Assembly: GCA_021157555.1 (NCBI GenBank) | Contig: JAGGWL010000070.1 | Coordinates: 1 to 5,193 of the forward strand | From: Deltaproteobacteria bacterium | GTDB taxonomy: Bacteria; Desulfobacterota; Desulfobacteria; Desulfobacterales; BuS5 | Reading direction: 5' to 3' | DNA length: 5,193 bases | Shown: positions 1-5,193 of the stretch, piece by piece | Numbering within the stretch: the first letter of the stretch is position 1 | Layout: each line of letters opens with the position of its first letter | The notes under the pieces: generated by a model | Database searches by the model: none | What the model saw: only the letters and a program-made list of their open reading frames with translations | Told to the model about the DNA's origin: nothing | Program-made: the position numbers and the translations under genes

Positions 1-1512
1 ACTTCATTCTTATTGTTGATAATATTGTTGATAATATTTTCTCCAAAATCTTCAGAATCAGGTAATAATGTAAATACAGCTTTTGTGAAAAAAGGTGATT
101 TTGAGGTTAACCTTGTTGAATCCGGAGAGATTGAAGCTGAGAGCCAGGTTTTTATCAACGCACCTTCTGTTTACGGTGTAACTCTGCAGATTATAGACCT
201 TGTTCCTGAAGGAACAATAGTGAAAAAAGGCGATTTTGTTATGCAGTTTGATGCAAGTGCACTTGAAGACCAGAAAACACTCAGGGAAGAAACACTTCAG
301 TCTTTAAAAGCAGATCTTGAAAAAATGAAATCTCAGCATAAACTTACAATATCAAATCTTAAAAACAATCTCCAAATTGCCAGATATTCGTATGAGCAGG
401 CAAAATTAAATTTAAAAATAAGGCAGTACGAATCGGAAAGCTCAAAAGAAGAAGCAAGACTCCAGCTTAAACAGGCAGAGATAGAACTTGAGAAATCGGG
501 AAAGCAACTTGAATCCCAGAAAATAATAAACAAAAGTCAGATCATCAAAATGATGAGCTCAATAAAACAGGCTGAAAACCGGTTAAATACAGTAAAAGAG
601 AGTATTAAGAAATGTACTGTTTTGTCTCCTGCAAATGGTATGATAGTATATCAGGAAGTCGGAAGCTGGAGATCCAGGGAGAGGCTAAGAGTAGGGTATA
701 ATGCAAGGCGGGGGGAGTCTCTCATTTCAATTCCGGATATGTCCAGAATGATGGTTAAATTTTTTGTTAATGAAATTGACAGATTGAAAATTAAGCAGGG
801 AATGAAAATAAAAGCACACCTTGAAGCATACCCGGATTCTGTTTTATTAGGAAAAGTAACTTCTGTTTCGCAGCTGGCTCAACCTGTTAACTGGGGGAGT
901 AATCTTAAAGAATTTCTTGTGTATGCAAAGCTTGACACTGTTATCAAAATTTTAAAACCCGGAATGAGCGTACAGGTTTCAGTTTTGTTAAATAATTACC
1001 ATAATGTCACATATGTTCCTACAGGTGCAGTATTTGAATACAAAGGGCAGCAAGTTGTTTTCCCTGTAAAAAAACGAAAACCATATGTTATATATACTGG
1101 AGAAAGAAATGATGGATTAATAATTGTTAATAGGGGTGTTAAACCGGGGACGGAACTTTTGTTTGAGCCTCCTTTACAGGAAGCTGCTTTGTTGGGATTT
1201 GCTGAAGAAGAGAAACGGATTGAACGTATTAAAGAGATTATGTCAGGAAGTTTTGACGTTTTTAAAAAACTTGGAATTCTTTATGAATATTCAAGTGAAA
1301 AAGGAGAAAATGGCAATAAAAAGAAAACACCCAGGTTACCTTCTTTTCTTAAAAAAAGACTGGAAAAGAGCGGAAGTATAAAAAATTCCGGGCAAACCGA
1401 TACAGATCAAACAAATGTTACAAAACAGGAGAAATTAAAATCTTTTAACCTGTCTCCGGAAATGAGAAAAAAATTGAAAAAGAAAAAAACTCCAAATAAC
1501 AAGATTGAGTAA
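1..1512 (+). CDS. HlyD/MacA-type periplasmic adaptor (membrane fusion protein), 5' partial
   Basis: This is an adaptor subunit of a tripartite efflux or secretion pump, anchored in the inner membrane and projecting into the periplasm. The reading frame is open to the first base, so the true start lies upstream; a TTG at 13 is unlikely to be the start because it falls inside the hydrophobic anchor (residues about 1-13 of the visible part). Visible domains in order are: first half of the lipoyl/barrel-sandwich domain (LQIIDLVPEGTIVKKGDF, about residues 60-80), a long Lys/Glu/Gln-rich coiled-coil hairpin (about 90-200), the returning lipoyl half (SPANGMIVY, from residue 209), a beta-barrel after IPDMSRMMVKFFVNEID, and a membrane-proximal domain (VTYVPTGAVFEYKG). 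An unusually long Lys-rich tail of roughly 90 residues follows and ends in repeated lysines. Of the protein, 503 residues are visible. The next gene is a paralogue 15 bp downstream, so the two form an operon. The transported substrate cannot be inferred. Confidence 0.87.
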   Translation, partial: TSFLLLIILLIIFSPKSSESGNNVNTAFVKKGDFEVNLVESGEIEAESQVFINAPSVYGVTLQIIDLVPEGTIVKKGDFVMQFDASALEDQKTLREETLQSLKADLEKMKSQHKLTISNLKNNLQIARYSYEQAKLNLKIRQYESESSKEEARLQLKQAEIELEKSGKQLESQKIINKSQIIKMMSSIKQAENRLNTVKESIKKCTVLSPANGMIVYQEVGSWRSRERLRVGYNARRGESLISIPDMSRMMVKFFVNEIDRLKIKQGMKIKAHLEAYPDSVLLGKVTSVSQLAQPVNWGSNLKEFLVYAKLDTVIKILKPGMSVQVSVLLNNYHNVTYVPTGAVFEYKGQQVVFPVKKRKPYVIYTGERNDGLIIVNRGVKPGTELLFEPPLQEAALLGFAEEEKRIERIKEIMSGSFDVFKKLGILYEYSSEKGENGNKKKTPRLPSFLKKRLEKSGSIKNSGQTDTDQTNVTKQEKLKSFNLSPEMRKKLKKKKTPNNKIE

Positions 1513-1527
1513 CCAGGAGATTATTAT

Positions 1528-2877
1528 ATGAGAAAGATAAATATTAAAGATTTAGGGAATAAAATAAAGTCCATAGGATTAAAGAAAACACTTGTATTAA
1601 CTGCAGGTGTTATAGTTTTAATTATTATTATTTCTATAATAATTCCCAAGAACATAAATATTGCAACAGCAACTGCTGTTCAGGGGGAATTTATTATTGA
1701 CCTCAACACTACAGGTGAGCTTGATGCATTTAACTCCACCAATGTTTCTGTGCCCAGGTTGAGAAAAAGAATGACTCTTCAGATTATTGATATGGTACCT
1801 GAAGGAACATATGTAAAAAAGGGTGATTTTCTTATCCAGCTTGATAACAGTGAGGCAATTCAAAAAGTTGAAGAAGCAAAAGACAGGCTGGAAAATGCCA
1901 GGGCTCAACTTGAAAGTGAAAAAGCATCAATTGAATCAAATATGGCGCAGTTAAAAAGCCAGCTTGAAACTCAGAGATACAATTACGATCAAGCAAAGCT
2001 CCGGTTGAAAATGATGCAGTTTGAAGCGGAAGCAAGAAAACAGGACGCTGAACTTAGCATGAAAAAGGCCAAAGCTGCAATGGATCAGGCGGAACAAAGG
2101 ATAGAGTCACAGAAAATAATTGATAATGCCACACTGATGAAAGCTGAACTGTCCGTTAAACAGGCTGAAGCAGACCTGAAGGAGGCTCAGCAGGCTTTGG
2201 AAAAATTGACAATTAAGTCTCCTATAAACGGACTTGTTGTATACAAAGAGATTTATTCCGCATCAGGAATGAAAAAAGTTCAGATAGGAGACACTCCGTG
2301 GCCGGGGTTTCCTGTAATCGGAATACCGGATCTTTCTGTTATGCAGGCAAAAACTACTGTTAATGAGACAGATATTAATAAAATCAAAACAGGTTTAAAT
2401 GCAGTTGTAACTGTTGACGCTCTTGAAGGCAAGGCTTATTACGGAAAAATTACAAGAGTGGCCTCTCTTGCACGAAGGGAGTATTCTACTAACACTAAAG
2501 TTTTTGATGTTGAAATAACACTTGATTCAACGGATAAACAATTACGCCCGGGAATGACCTGTAGTTGTCAGATAATTGTAGACAGGCTTAAGGATGTTAC
2601 GTACATTCCGATTCAGGCTGTTTTTGAGAAAGAAGGGAAAACAGTTGTTTATGTAAAAACAAGAAGAGGTGTAAGTCAGAGACCTGTTGTTGTAGGTAAA
2701 AAGAGCAGCAATTTCATCCAGATAAAAGAAGGACTAAAAGCGGGAGAACAGGTCTGCTTAAGAGATCCGACAATTCCTTTAGATGAAATCGGTGGTGAAA
2801 GCGAGCAAAATTCAGCTGCACCTGTAAAAAAGAAGAAATCCAGCGGTTCCAAGACATTCCAAATAAAAATAGGTTGA
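1528..2877 (+). CDS. HlyD/MacA-type periplasmic adaptor (membrane fusion protein), second paralogue
   Basis: This is a complete 449-residue adaptor. The ATG at 1528 is preceded by AGGAG (1515-1519) with an 8-base spacer. Residues about 19-40 form a single N-terminal membrane anchor (KKTLVLTAG then an Ile-rich stretch). Then come the first lipoyl half (LQIIDMVPEGTYVKKGDF, about 84-101), an alpha-helical coiled-coil hairpin rich in A, Q, K and E (about 110-225), the second lipoyl half (SPINGLVVYKEI, from S231), a beta-barrel following the W-P-G-F-P-V-I-G-I-P-D stretch, and a membrane-proximal domain (VTYIPIQAVFEKEG). It ends in a short lysine/serine tail. It aligns along its length with the upstream gene, so the pair is a tandem duplication. 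Two different adaptors may form a mixed ring or serve two pumps; this is inference. The last codons (IKIG then TGA) lie at the left edge of the insertion sequence, and the native C-terminus may have been changed by the insertion. Confidence 0.9.
   Translation: MRKINIKDLGNKIKSIGLKKTLVLTAGVIVLIIIISIIIPKNINIATATAVQGEFIIDLNTTGELDAFNSTNVSVPRLRKRMTLQIIDMVPEGTYVKKGDFLIQLDNSEAIQKVEEAKDRLENARAQLESEKASIESNMAQLKSQLETQRYNYDQAKLRLKMMQFEAEARKQDAELSMKKAKAAMDQAEQRIESQKIIDNATLMKAELSVKQAEADLKEAQQALEKLTIKSPINGLVVYKEIYSASGMKKVQIGDTPWPGFPVIGIPDLSVMQAKTTVNETDINKIKTGLNAVVTVDALEGKAYYGKITRVASLARREYSTNTKVFDVEITLDSTDKQLRPGMTCSCQIIVDRLKDVTYIPIQAVFEKEGKTVVYVKTRRGVSQRPVVVGKKSSNFIQIKEGLKAGEQVCLRDPTIPLDEIGGESEQNSAAPVKKKKSSGSKTFQIKIG
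2863..2872 (+). repeat. Left copy of 10-bp direct repeat ATAAAAATAG flanking the element
   Basis: ATAAAAATAG here is identical to 5079-5088. This copy is inside the last codons of the second adaptor gene. It could be a target duplication, a recombinase core site, or chance in AT-rich DNA. Confidence 0.5.
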
Positions 2878-2883
2878 ACGAAA

Positions 2884-2894
2884 CCGCTTCGCGG
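2884..2894. repeat. Small GC hairpin near the left end of the element
   Basis: CCGC (2884-2887) and GCGG (2891-2894) form a perfect 4-bp stem with a TTC loop. It lies 7 bases after the adaptor stop codon. No T-run follows, so it is not an intrinsic terminator. Short subterminal hairpins are typical of ends recognised as single strands by HUH transposases, so it may belong to the left (ter) end; that role is inference. Confidence 0.45.
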
Positions 2895-2914
2895 CAGTAA
2901 AGAGATTCTGTTCT

Positions 2915-2944
2915 TTGACAATTCCGTAGTAACCTTGAGAAAAT
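2915..2944 (+). promoter_or_regulatory. Putative sigma70 promoter for the recombinase-transposase genes
   Basis: A perfect TTGACA -35 box (2915-2920) is followed after 18 bp by GAAAAT (2939-2944), a 4/6 match to the -10 consensus. Transcription would start near 2951, upstream of the RBS-masking hairpin, giving a leader of about 45 bases before the recombinase ATG. The weak -10 suggests low basal expression, which is common for insertion sequences. Confidence 0.45.
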
Positions 2945-2959
2945 GAGTTTTTCCTATTA

Positions 2960-2990
2960 CCTTTGGATATTCATTAATTAACCAAAGGAG
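2960..2990 (+). promoter_or_regulatory. Stem-loop sequestering the recombinase ribosome binding site
   Basis: CCTTTGG (2960-2966) is perfectly complementary to CCAAAGG (2982-2988), with a 15-base AT-rich loop. The 3' arm contains most of the Shine-Dalgarno AAAGGAG (2984-2990), which sits 6 bases before the ATG at 2997. In RNA this 7-bp stem would hide the ribosome binding site and limit translation of the recombinase. Through coupling it could also limit the transposase. RBS masking is a known way for insertion sequences to resist activation by outside transcription; its use here is inference. Confidence 0.6.
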
Positions 2991-2996
2991 AGCGTT

Positions 2997-3838
2997 ATGG
3001 AAAAGCTAATTGATCAAATGAAGATGGATCTTGAGCTTCAGGATTACAGTCAAAAAACGATTGACAGTTACCTGAAACACATCCGTGATTTTACCGCGTA
3101 TTTTCAAGGTTCTGTATCGCAGCTTGGAGAAGATGATATTCGTAAGTATTTGTATTATGTCAAGAAGAAAAAGGGATACGGACGATCTTATCTTTCCCAG
3201 GTTTTCAGTGCGATTAAATTTCTTTATCGTGAGACGATTGAGATGCCTGTCTCGCTTGGTAAACTTCGCGGTCCCAAACGCATGATAAAGCTTCCTGTCA
3301 TTCTCTCACAAGAAGAAGTCAGGCAACTATTTGATGCTACAGAGAATCTGAAACATAGAATGATATTAATGGTCATGTATTCAGCGGGACTCAGAATCAA
3401 TGAGACTGCCCATCTTAAAGTGACGGATATTGACAGCAAGCGTATGCAAATCAGAGTCCGTCATGGCAAAGGCAGTAAAGACAGGTATACTTTATTATCA
3501 GTAAAATTGTTGAAGCATCTTCAGGATTACTGGCGTGTTTACCGGCCGGAAGAGTGGCTGTTCCCGAGCAGACGAAAAAGGACGCCTATTTGTGATTCAA
3601 CTATTTCACGGATATTCAAGAACGCAAAAAAAAAGCCGGAATACAAAAAGAGGCTTCACCCCATACACTCAGGCATAGTTTTGCGACCCATCTTTTAGAA
3701 CAGGGAGTCAACCTTTTTGTAATCCAGAAACTCCTTGGTCATAAATACATACAAAGTACCATTATCTACCTTCATCTTCAGGATCACTCAAATAATAGAG
3801 TGATTAGTCCAATTGACCGGATACTGGAGGATGAGTGA
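2997..3838 (+). CDS. Tyrosine recombinase (XerC/D-like integrase), expressed only through a -1 frame change
   Basis: This is a site-specific recombinase of the phage-integrase family, which cuts and joins DNA through a 3'-phosphotyrosine. The N-terminal SAM-like DNA-binding domain spans about residues 4-84 and the catalytic domain starts near 100. The zero frame from ATG 2997 stops at TAG 3696-3698 after 233 residues, with only R133 (SAGLRINE) and K158 (HGKGSKDR) of the active site. From the A9 run at 3626-3634, the -1 frame continues as KKAGIQKEASPHTLRHSF and supplies H223, R226, H249 (LLGHK) and nucleophile Y258 (IIYLHL), ending at TGA 3836-3838. The joined protein is about 280 residues, a normal length for the family. 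The family-like KAGI then HTLRHSFATHLL order places the shift at the A-run rather than at the later C-run. The start is supported by AAAGGAG 6 bases upstream. The frame break may be programmed slippage, a decayed gene, or a one-base homopolymer sequencing error. Confidence 0.8.
3626..3635 (+). promoter_or_regulatory. A9G slippery site (A AAA AAG) in the recombinase gene
   Basis: The zero-frame codons GCA AAA AAA AAG (3624-3635) contain the heptamer A AAA AAG at 3629-3635 in the exact register used for -1 ribosomal frameshifting in bacterial dnaX and many insertion sequences. Nine A in a row would also allow RNA polymerase slippage, where one extra A restores the frame. A 5-bp stem AAGCC (3633-3637) / GGCTT (3652-3656) lies immediately downstream, but it overlaps the heptamer, so it is a poor classical stimulator. 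No strong internal Shine-Dalgarno was seen just upstream. Confidence 0.55.
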
Positions 3839-3840
3839 TG
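3826..3840 (+). promoter_or_regulatory. RBS and one-base stop/start overlap coupling recombinase to transposase
   Basis: GGAGG (3826-3830) is followed by 7 bases and ATG (3838-3840). The recombinase stop TGA (3836-3838) shares its A with this ATG. A GTG at 3835 is in frame but only 4 bases from the RBS, so ATG 3838 is preferred. Only ribosomes that shifted to the -1 frame reach this stop, so coupling would link transposase translation to frameshifting. Confidence 0.65.
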
Positions 3841-4989
3841 GAACTTGCCGATGTATTTAGTAAATATGGTACTTCTTATTTATCAACGCATCCCCAACCA
3901 GCCAAGATTCTGAAAGTAATAAACGCTATCGTACAATGCCGTACAGCAGCACTTGGCGGACATATTGAGCGTTGTGATAACTGTGGACATGAAAGGCCAT
4001 TTTATAACTCCTGCAGGAACCGGCACTGTCCTAAATGCGGCAGTATTGCGAGAGAGAGATGGCTAATGTCCAGAAAAGAGCATGTGCTTCCCATTGTCTA
4101 TTTTCACACAGTTTTCACGATACCGGACACCCTGAATCATCTAACCCTGCACAATCAACGAGTTCTTTATAACATCTTGTTTAAGGCCGGTTCAGAGACA
4201 CTGCTTGAGCTTGGCAAAGACAAGAAACATCTTGGAGCTAAAATAGGTGTAATAGCAACGCTCCATACTTGGGGACAGAACCTGACAGATCATCCTCATC
4301 TTCACTGCATTGTAACAGGCGGGGGGTTATCCGAAGACGAAAAACGCTGGAAATACCCAAAGAAGTTAAAGAATGGTAATGATTTTTTCATACATGTTAA
4401 TGTGTTGTCTGATCTTTTTAAAAAGAAGTTTTTGGCCTATTTGAAAGAAGCTTACAACAGGGGTGATCTGAAAAGAAAGGAGTTCCCCTATTTTAGCTCA
4501 GAATCCGAGTTCAGGAAGTTTAAGAATGAACTTTATAAAAAGAGATGGGTGACTTACTGCAAACAACCGTTCAGCGGAGCAGAGAGTGTGCTTGAATATT
4601 TAGGAAGATATGTTTATCGTGTAGCAATATCCAACAAGAGGCTGATCAAGTGTGAAGATGGAAGAGTCATCTTCAAATGGCGGGATTATCGTGATGGAAA
4701 GCAAAAGATAATGAGCCTTGATGCTTTTGAGTTTATCAGGCGGTTTTTACTGCATATACTTCCATCAGGTTTTTTCAAGGTTCGGTACTACGGAATACTG
4801 GCCAGTCGTAATTTAAAAACGAAATTAAAGCTGGCTCAGGAGCTGTTAAATGTACGTTTAAAAAAGTCAGTTGAAAAGCTGACTTGGAAGGAACTGTTTT
4901 TCAAGCTTACGGGCAGAGACCTAAGTTTATGCCCTGTGTGCGGGAAAGGCCGGATGAAGATGGTGCCATTGAGTCATTCGCCACCGTAG
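3838..4989 (+). CDS. tnpA: IS91-family HUH/Y2 transposase
   Basis: This is a rolling-circle-type transposase that nicks one strand at the ori end and moves the element as single-stranded DNA. From ATG 3838 it has 383 residues, typical full length for the family. Near the N-terminus is a zinc-binding module: C46-x2-C49, C59, H63, C64 and C67 (CDNCGHERP then NSCRNRHCPKCG). The HUH metal-binding motif is HPHLHC (H154 and H156). The two catalytic tyrosines are in YLGRY (Y254 and Y258), the YxxxY spacing known from IS91; this separates it from ISCR-type proteins, which have one tyrosine. The motif continues with VAISNKRL, also family-like. The C-terminus carries another CxxC (LCPVCGKG). No frameshift or missing key residue is seen, so the protein looks active. 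It follows the recombinase with a one-base overlap. An in-frame GTG at 3835 is a less likely start. Confidence 0.93.
   Translation: MELADVFSKYGTSYLSTHPQPAKILKVINAIVQCRTAALGGHIERCDNCGHERPFYNSCRNRHCPKCGSIARERWLMSRKEHVLPIVYFHTVFTIPDTLNHLTLHNQRVLYNILFKAGSETLLELGKDKKHLGAKIGVIATLHTWGQNLTDHPHLHCIVTGGGLSEDEKRWKYPKKLKNGNDFFIHVNVLSDLFKKKFLAYLKEAYNRGDLKRKEFPYFSSESEFRKFKNELYKKRWVTYCKQPFSGAESVLEYLGRYVYRVAISNKRLIKCEDGRVIFKWRDYRDGKQKIMSLDAFEFIRRFLLHILPSGFFKVRYYGILASRNLKTKLKLAQELLNVRLKKSVEKLTWKELFFKLTGRDLSLCPVCGKGRMKMVPLSHSPP
4864..4885. repeat. GAAA-tetraloop hairpin inside the transposase 3' end
   Basis: AAGTCAGTT (4864-4872) pairs with AGCTGACTT (4877-4885) to give nine base pairs, one of them a G-U wobble, closed by a GAAA (GNRA) loop. 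It lies about 100 bases before the transposase stop. It may be a coincidence of coding sequence, or a structure acting on mRNA or on single-stranded transposition DNA. Confidence 0.4.
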
Positions 4990-5074
4990 GAACGGAAATA
5001 AAATGAGAATGATTAAGATTTACGATTGGAAAATTATCAACAGACTATGGGGAACAGGGAAAGTGTGTCTTTTT
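4990..5074 (+). other. Probable right (ori) end region of the IS91-like element
   Basis: This non-coding stretch follows the transposase, where IS91-family elements carry their replication/transposition origin. It is bounded by CTTG (5075-5078), the expected target tetranucleotide on this side. It contains CTATGGGGAACAGGG (5045-5059) but no strong GC hairpin. A 30-codon ORF (5003-5095) crosses the presumed boundary and is not considered a gene. The exact end is inferred from the tetranucleotide only. Confidence 0.5.
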
Positions 5075-5076
5075 CT

Positions 5077-5105
5077 TGATAAAAATAGAAAATAATTTGT
5101 AAAAT
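5077..5105 (+). promoter_or_regulatory. Putative sigma70 promoter reading out of the element
   Basis: TTGATA (5077-5082; 5/6 match) and TAAAAT (5100-5105; 5/6 match) are separated by the optimal 17 bp. It starts inside the presumed CTTG target and lies otherwise outside the element, so it is probably host DNA driving the next gene. AT-rich sequence makes chance matches more likely. Confidence 0.45.
5079..5088 (+). repeat. Right copy of 10-bp direct repeat ATAAAAATAG flanking the element
   Basis: This copy is identical to 2863-2872 and starts immediately after the CTTG tetranucleotide. It overlaps the spacer of the downstream promoter candidate. Confidence 0.5.
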
Positions 5106-5161
5106 ATAAGATAAAAGTTTGAATATTATGTATAGTAATAGAATTACAGGGGAAAAAGTAT

Positions 5162-5188
5162 ATGAAACTGCTATTGGGTGTAATATGA
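5162..5188 (+). CDS. Short 8-codon ORF, possible leader peptide
   Basis: ATG at 5162 has a fair ribosome binding site, AGGGG (5148-5152), 9 bases upstream, but the frame reads only MKLLLGVI before TGA 5186-5188. That stop overlaps ATG 5185 as ATGA. It may be a translated leader coupled to the next gene, or not a gene at all. Confidence 0.2.
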   Translation: MKLLLGVI

Positions 5189-5193
5189 GCAAA
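5185..5193 (+). CDS. Possible start of the next gene, 3' partial
   Basis: ATG AGC AAA (MSK) runs off the window end. Support comes only from the upstream promoter candidate, the ATGA overlap with the 8-codon ORF and a weak GGGTG (5176-5180) as ribosome binding site. The product cannot be guessed from three codons. Confidence 0.25.

Larger units (their letters stand above)
2873..5078 (+). mobile_element. IS91-like insertion sequence with accessory tyrosine recombinase
   Basis: The element is defined by its two coupled genes: a tyrosine recombinase and an IS91-family HUH/Y2 transposase. From memory, some IS91-family members carry an integrase-like gene ahead of the transposase, so this arrangement is probably a known subtype. 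Boundaries are approximate. The left (ter) end lies between the 10-bp repeat at 2863-2872 and the hairpin at 2884. The right (ori) end is best placed at 5074, directly before CTTG at 5075-5078. CTTG is the complement of CAAG, one of the tetranucleotides next to which IS91-type elements insert their ori end. As expected for the family, no clear long terminal inverted repeats were found. The 10-bp direct repeat outside both ends is not expected for this mechanism. Both genes point the same way as the adaptor operon, so transcription from that operon may read into the element. Confidence 0.75.

Noticed and set aside
13..15. TTG at 13 as the start of the first adaptor
   Set aside because: The frame is open upstream and the hydrophobic anchor already begins before it. 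The paralogue has about 20 more residues ahead of this point.
333..533. Minus-strand open frames inside the adaptor and recombinase genes
   Set aside because: They are low-complexity shadows of strongly supported plus-strand genes, with no recognisable protein features.
2876..2879. GAAC at the left edge as the IS91 target
   Set aside because: The family target is expected beside the ori end, to the right of the transposase. This GAAC overlaps the adaptor stop codon on the ter side.
3656..3664. Frame break placed at the CCCC run instead of the A-run
   Set aside because: The -1 frame from the A-run already gives the family-like KKAGIQK segment, while the zero frame there reads KPEYKKR, so the shift must occur earlier.
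2907..5045. Weak inverted similarity between TCTGTTCTTTGACAATT on the left and the complement of the 5028-5045 stretch
   Set aside because: It needs a 3-base gap and has few matches, so it is not supported as terminal inverted repeats.
5054..5074. Possible intrinsic terminator ending in TTTTT after the transposase
   Set aside because: The only stem (AAAG with CTTT) is four pairs and AT-rich, too weak to call.
5003..5095. A 30-codon ORF (starts MRMIKIYDWK) after the transposase
   Set aside because: It crosses the presumed end of the element, has only a weak, distant ribosome binding site and no recognisable motif.

Overview
The window looks like Gram-negative chromosomal DNA of fairly low GC content. 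It holds the end of a membrane-export operon into which, or next to which, an IS91-like insertion sequence has landed. Two tandem HlyD/MacA-type periplasmic adaptor genes imply a double-membrane organism. The lysine-rich, A-rich coding style would fit an FCB-group or similar environmental lineage, but the sequence alone does not fix the taxon.

Layout. Positions 1-1512 are the 3' part of a first membrane-fusion (adaptor) protein, cut by the window edge just inside its N-terminal membrane anchor. Fifteen bases later, at 1528-2877, comes a complete paralogous adaptor with its own ribosome binding site. The shared motif LQIID(L/M)VPEGT.VKKGDF and the same domain order show that the two arose by duplication. 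The adaptors would bridge an inner-membrane transporter (ABC/MacB-like or RND) and an outer-membrane channel. Neither partner lies inside the window.

From about 2873-2880 to about 5074 lies a two-gene mobile element. A leader contains a small GC hairpin, a perfect TTGACA -35 box and a stem-loop that buries the ribosome binding site. The leader precedes a tyrosine recombinase gene (2997-3838) that is split by a -1 frame change exactly at a canonical A AAA AAG slippery heptamer in a run of nine A. The recombinase reading frame overlaps the start of an intact IS91-family HUH/Y2 transposase (3838-4989) by one base, so the two are probably translationally coupled. The likely right (ori) end of the element is just before CTTG at 5075-5078, which matches the known IS91-type target tetranucleotide. 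A 10-bp direct repeat, ATAAAAATAG, sits on both sides of the element.

After the element there is a good sigma70-type promoter (TTGATA, 17 bp, TAAAAT). Beyond it an 8-codon ORF overlaps a possible start codon (ATG AGC AAA) at the very edge of the window, which may begin the next host gene.

No wholly new system is visible. The points most worth a second look are the apparent frameshift control of the recombinase, the RBS-masking hairpin, and the unusual flanking repeat for a family that normally makes no target duplication.
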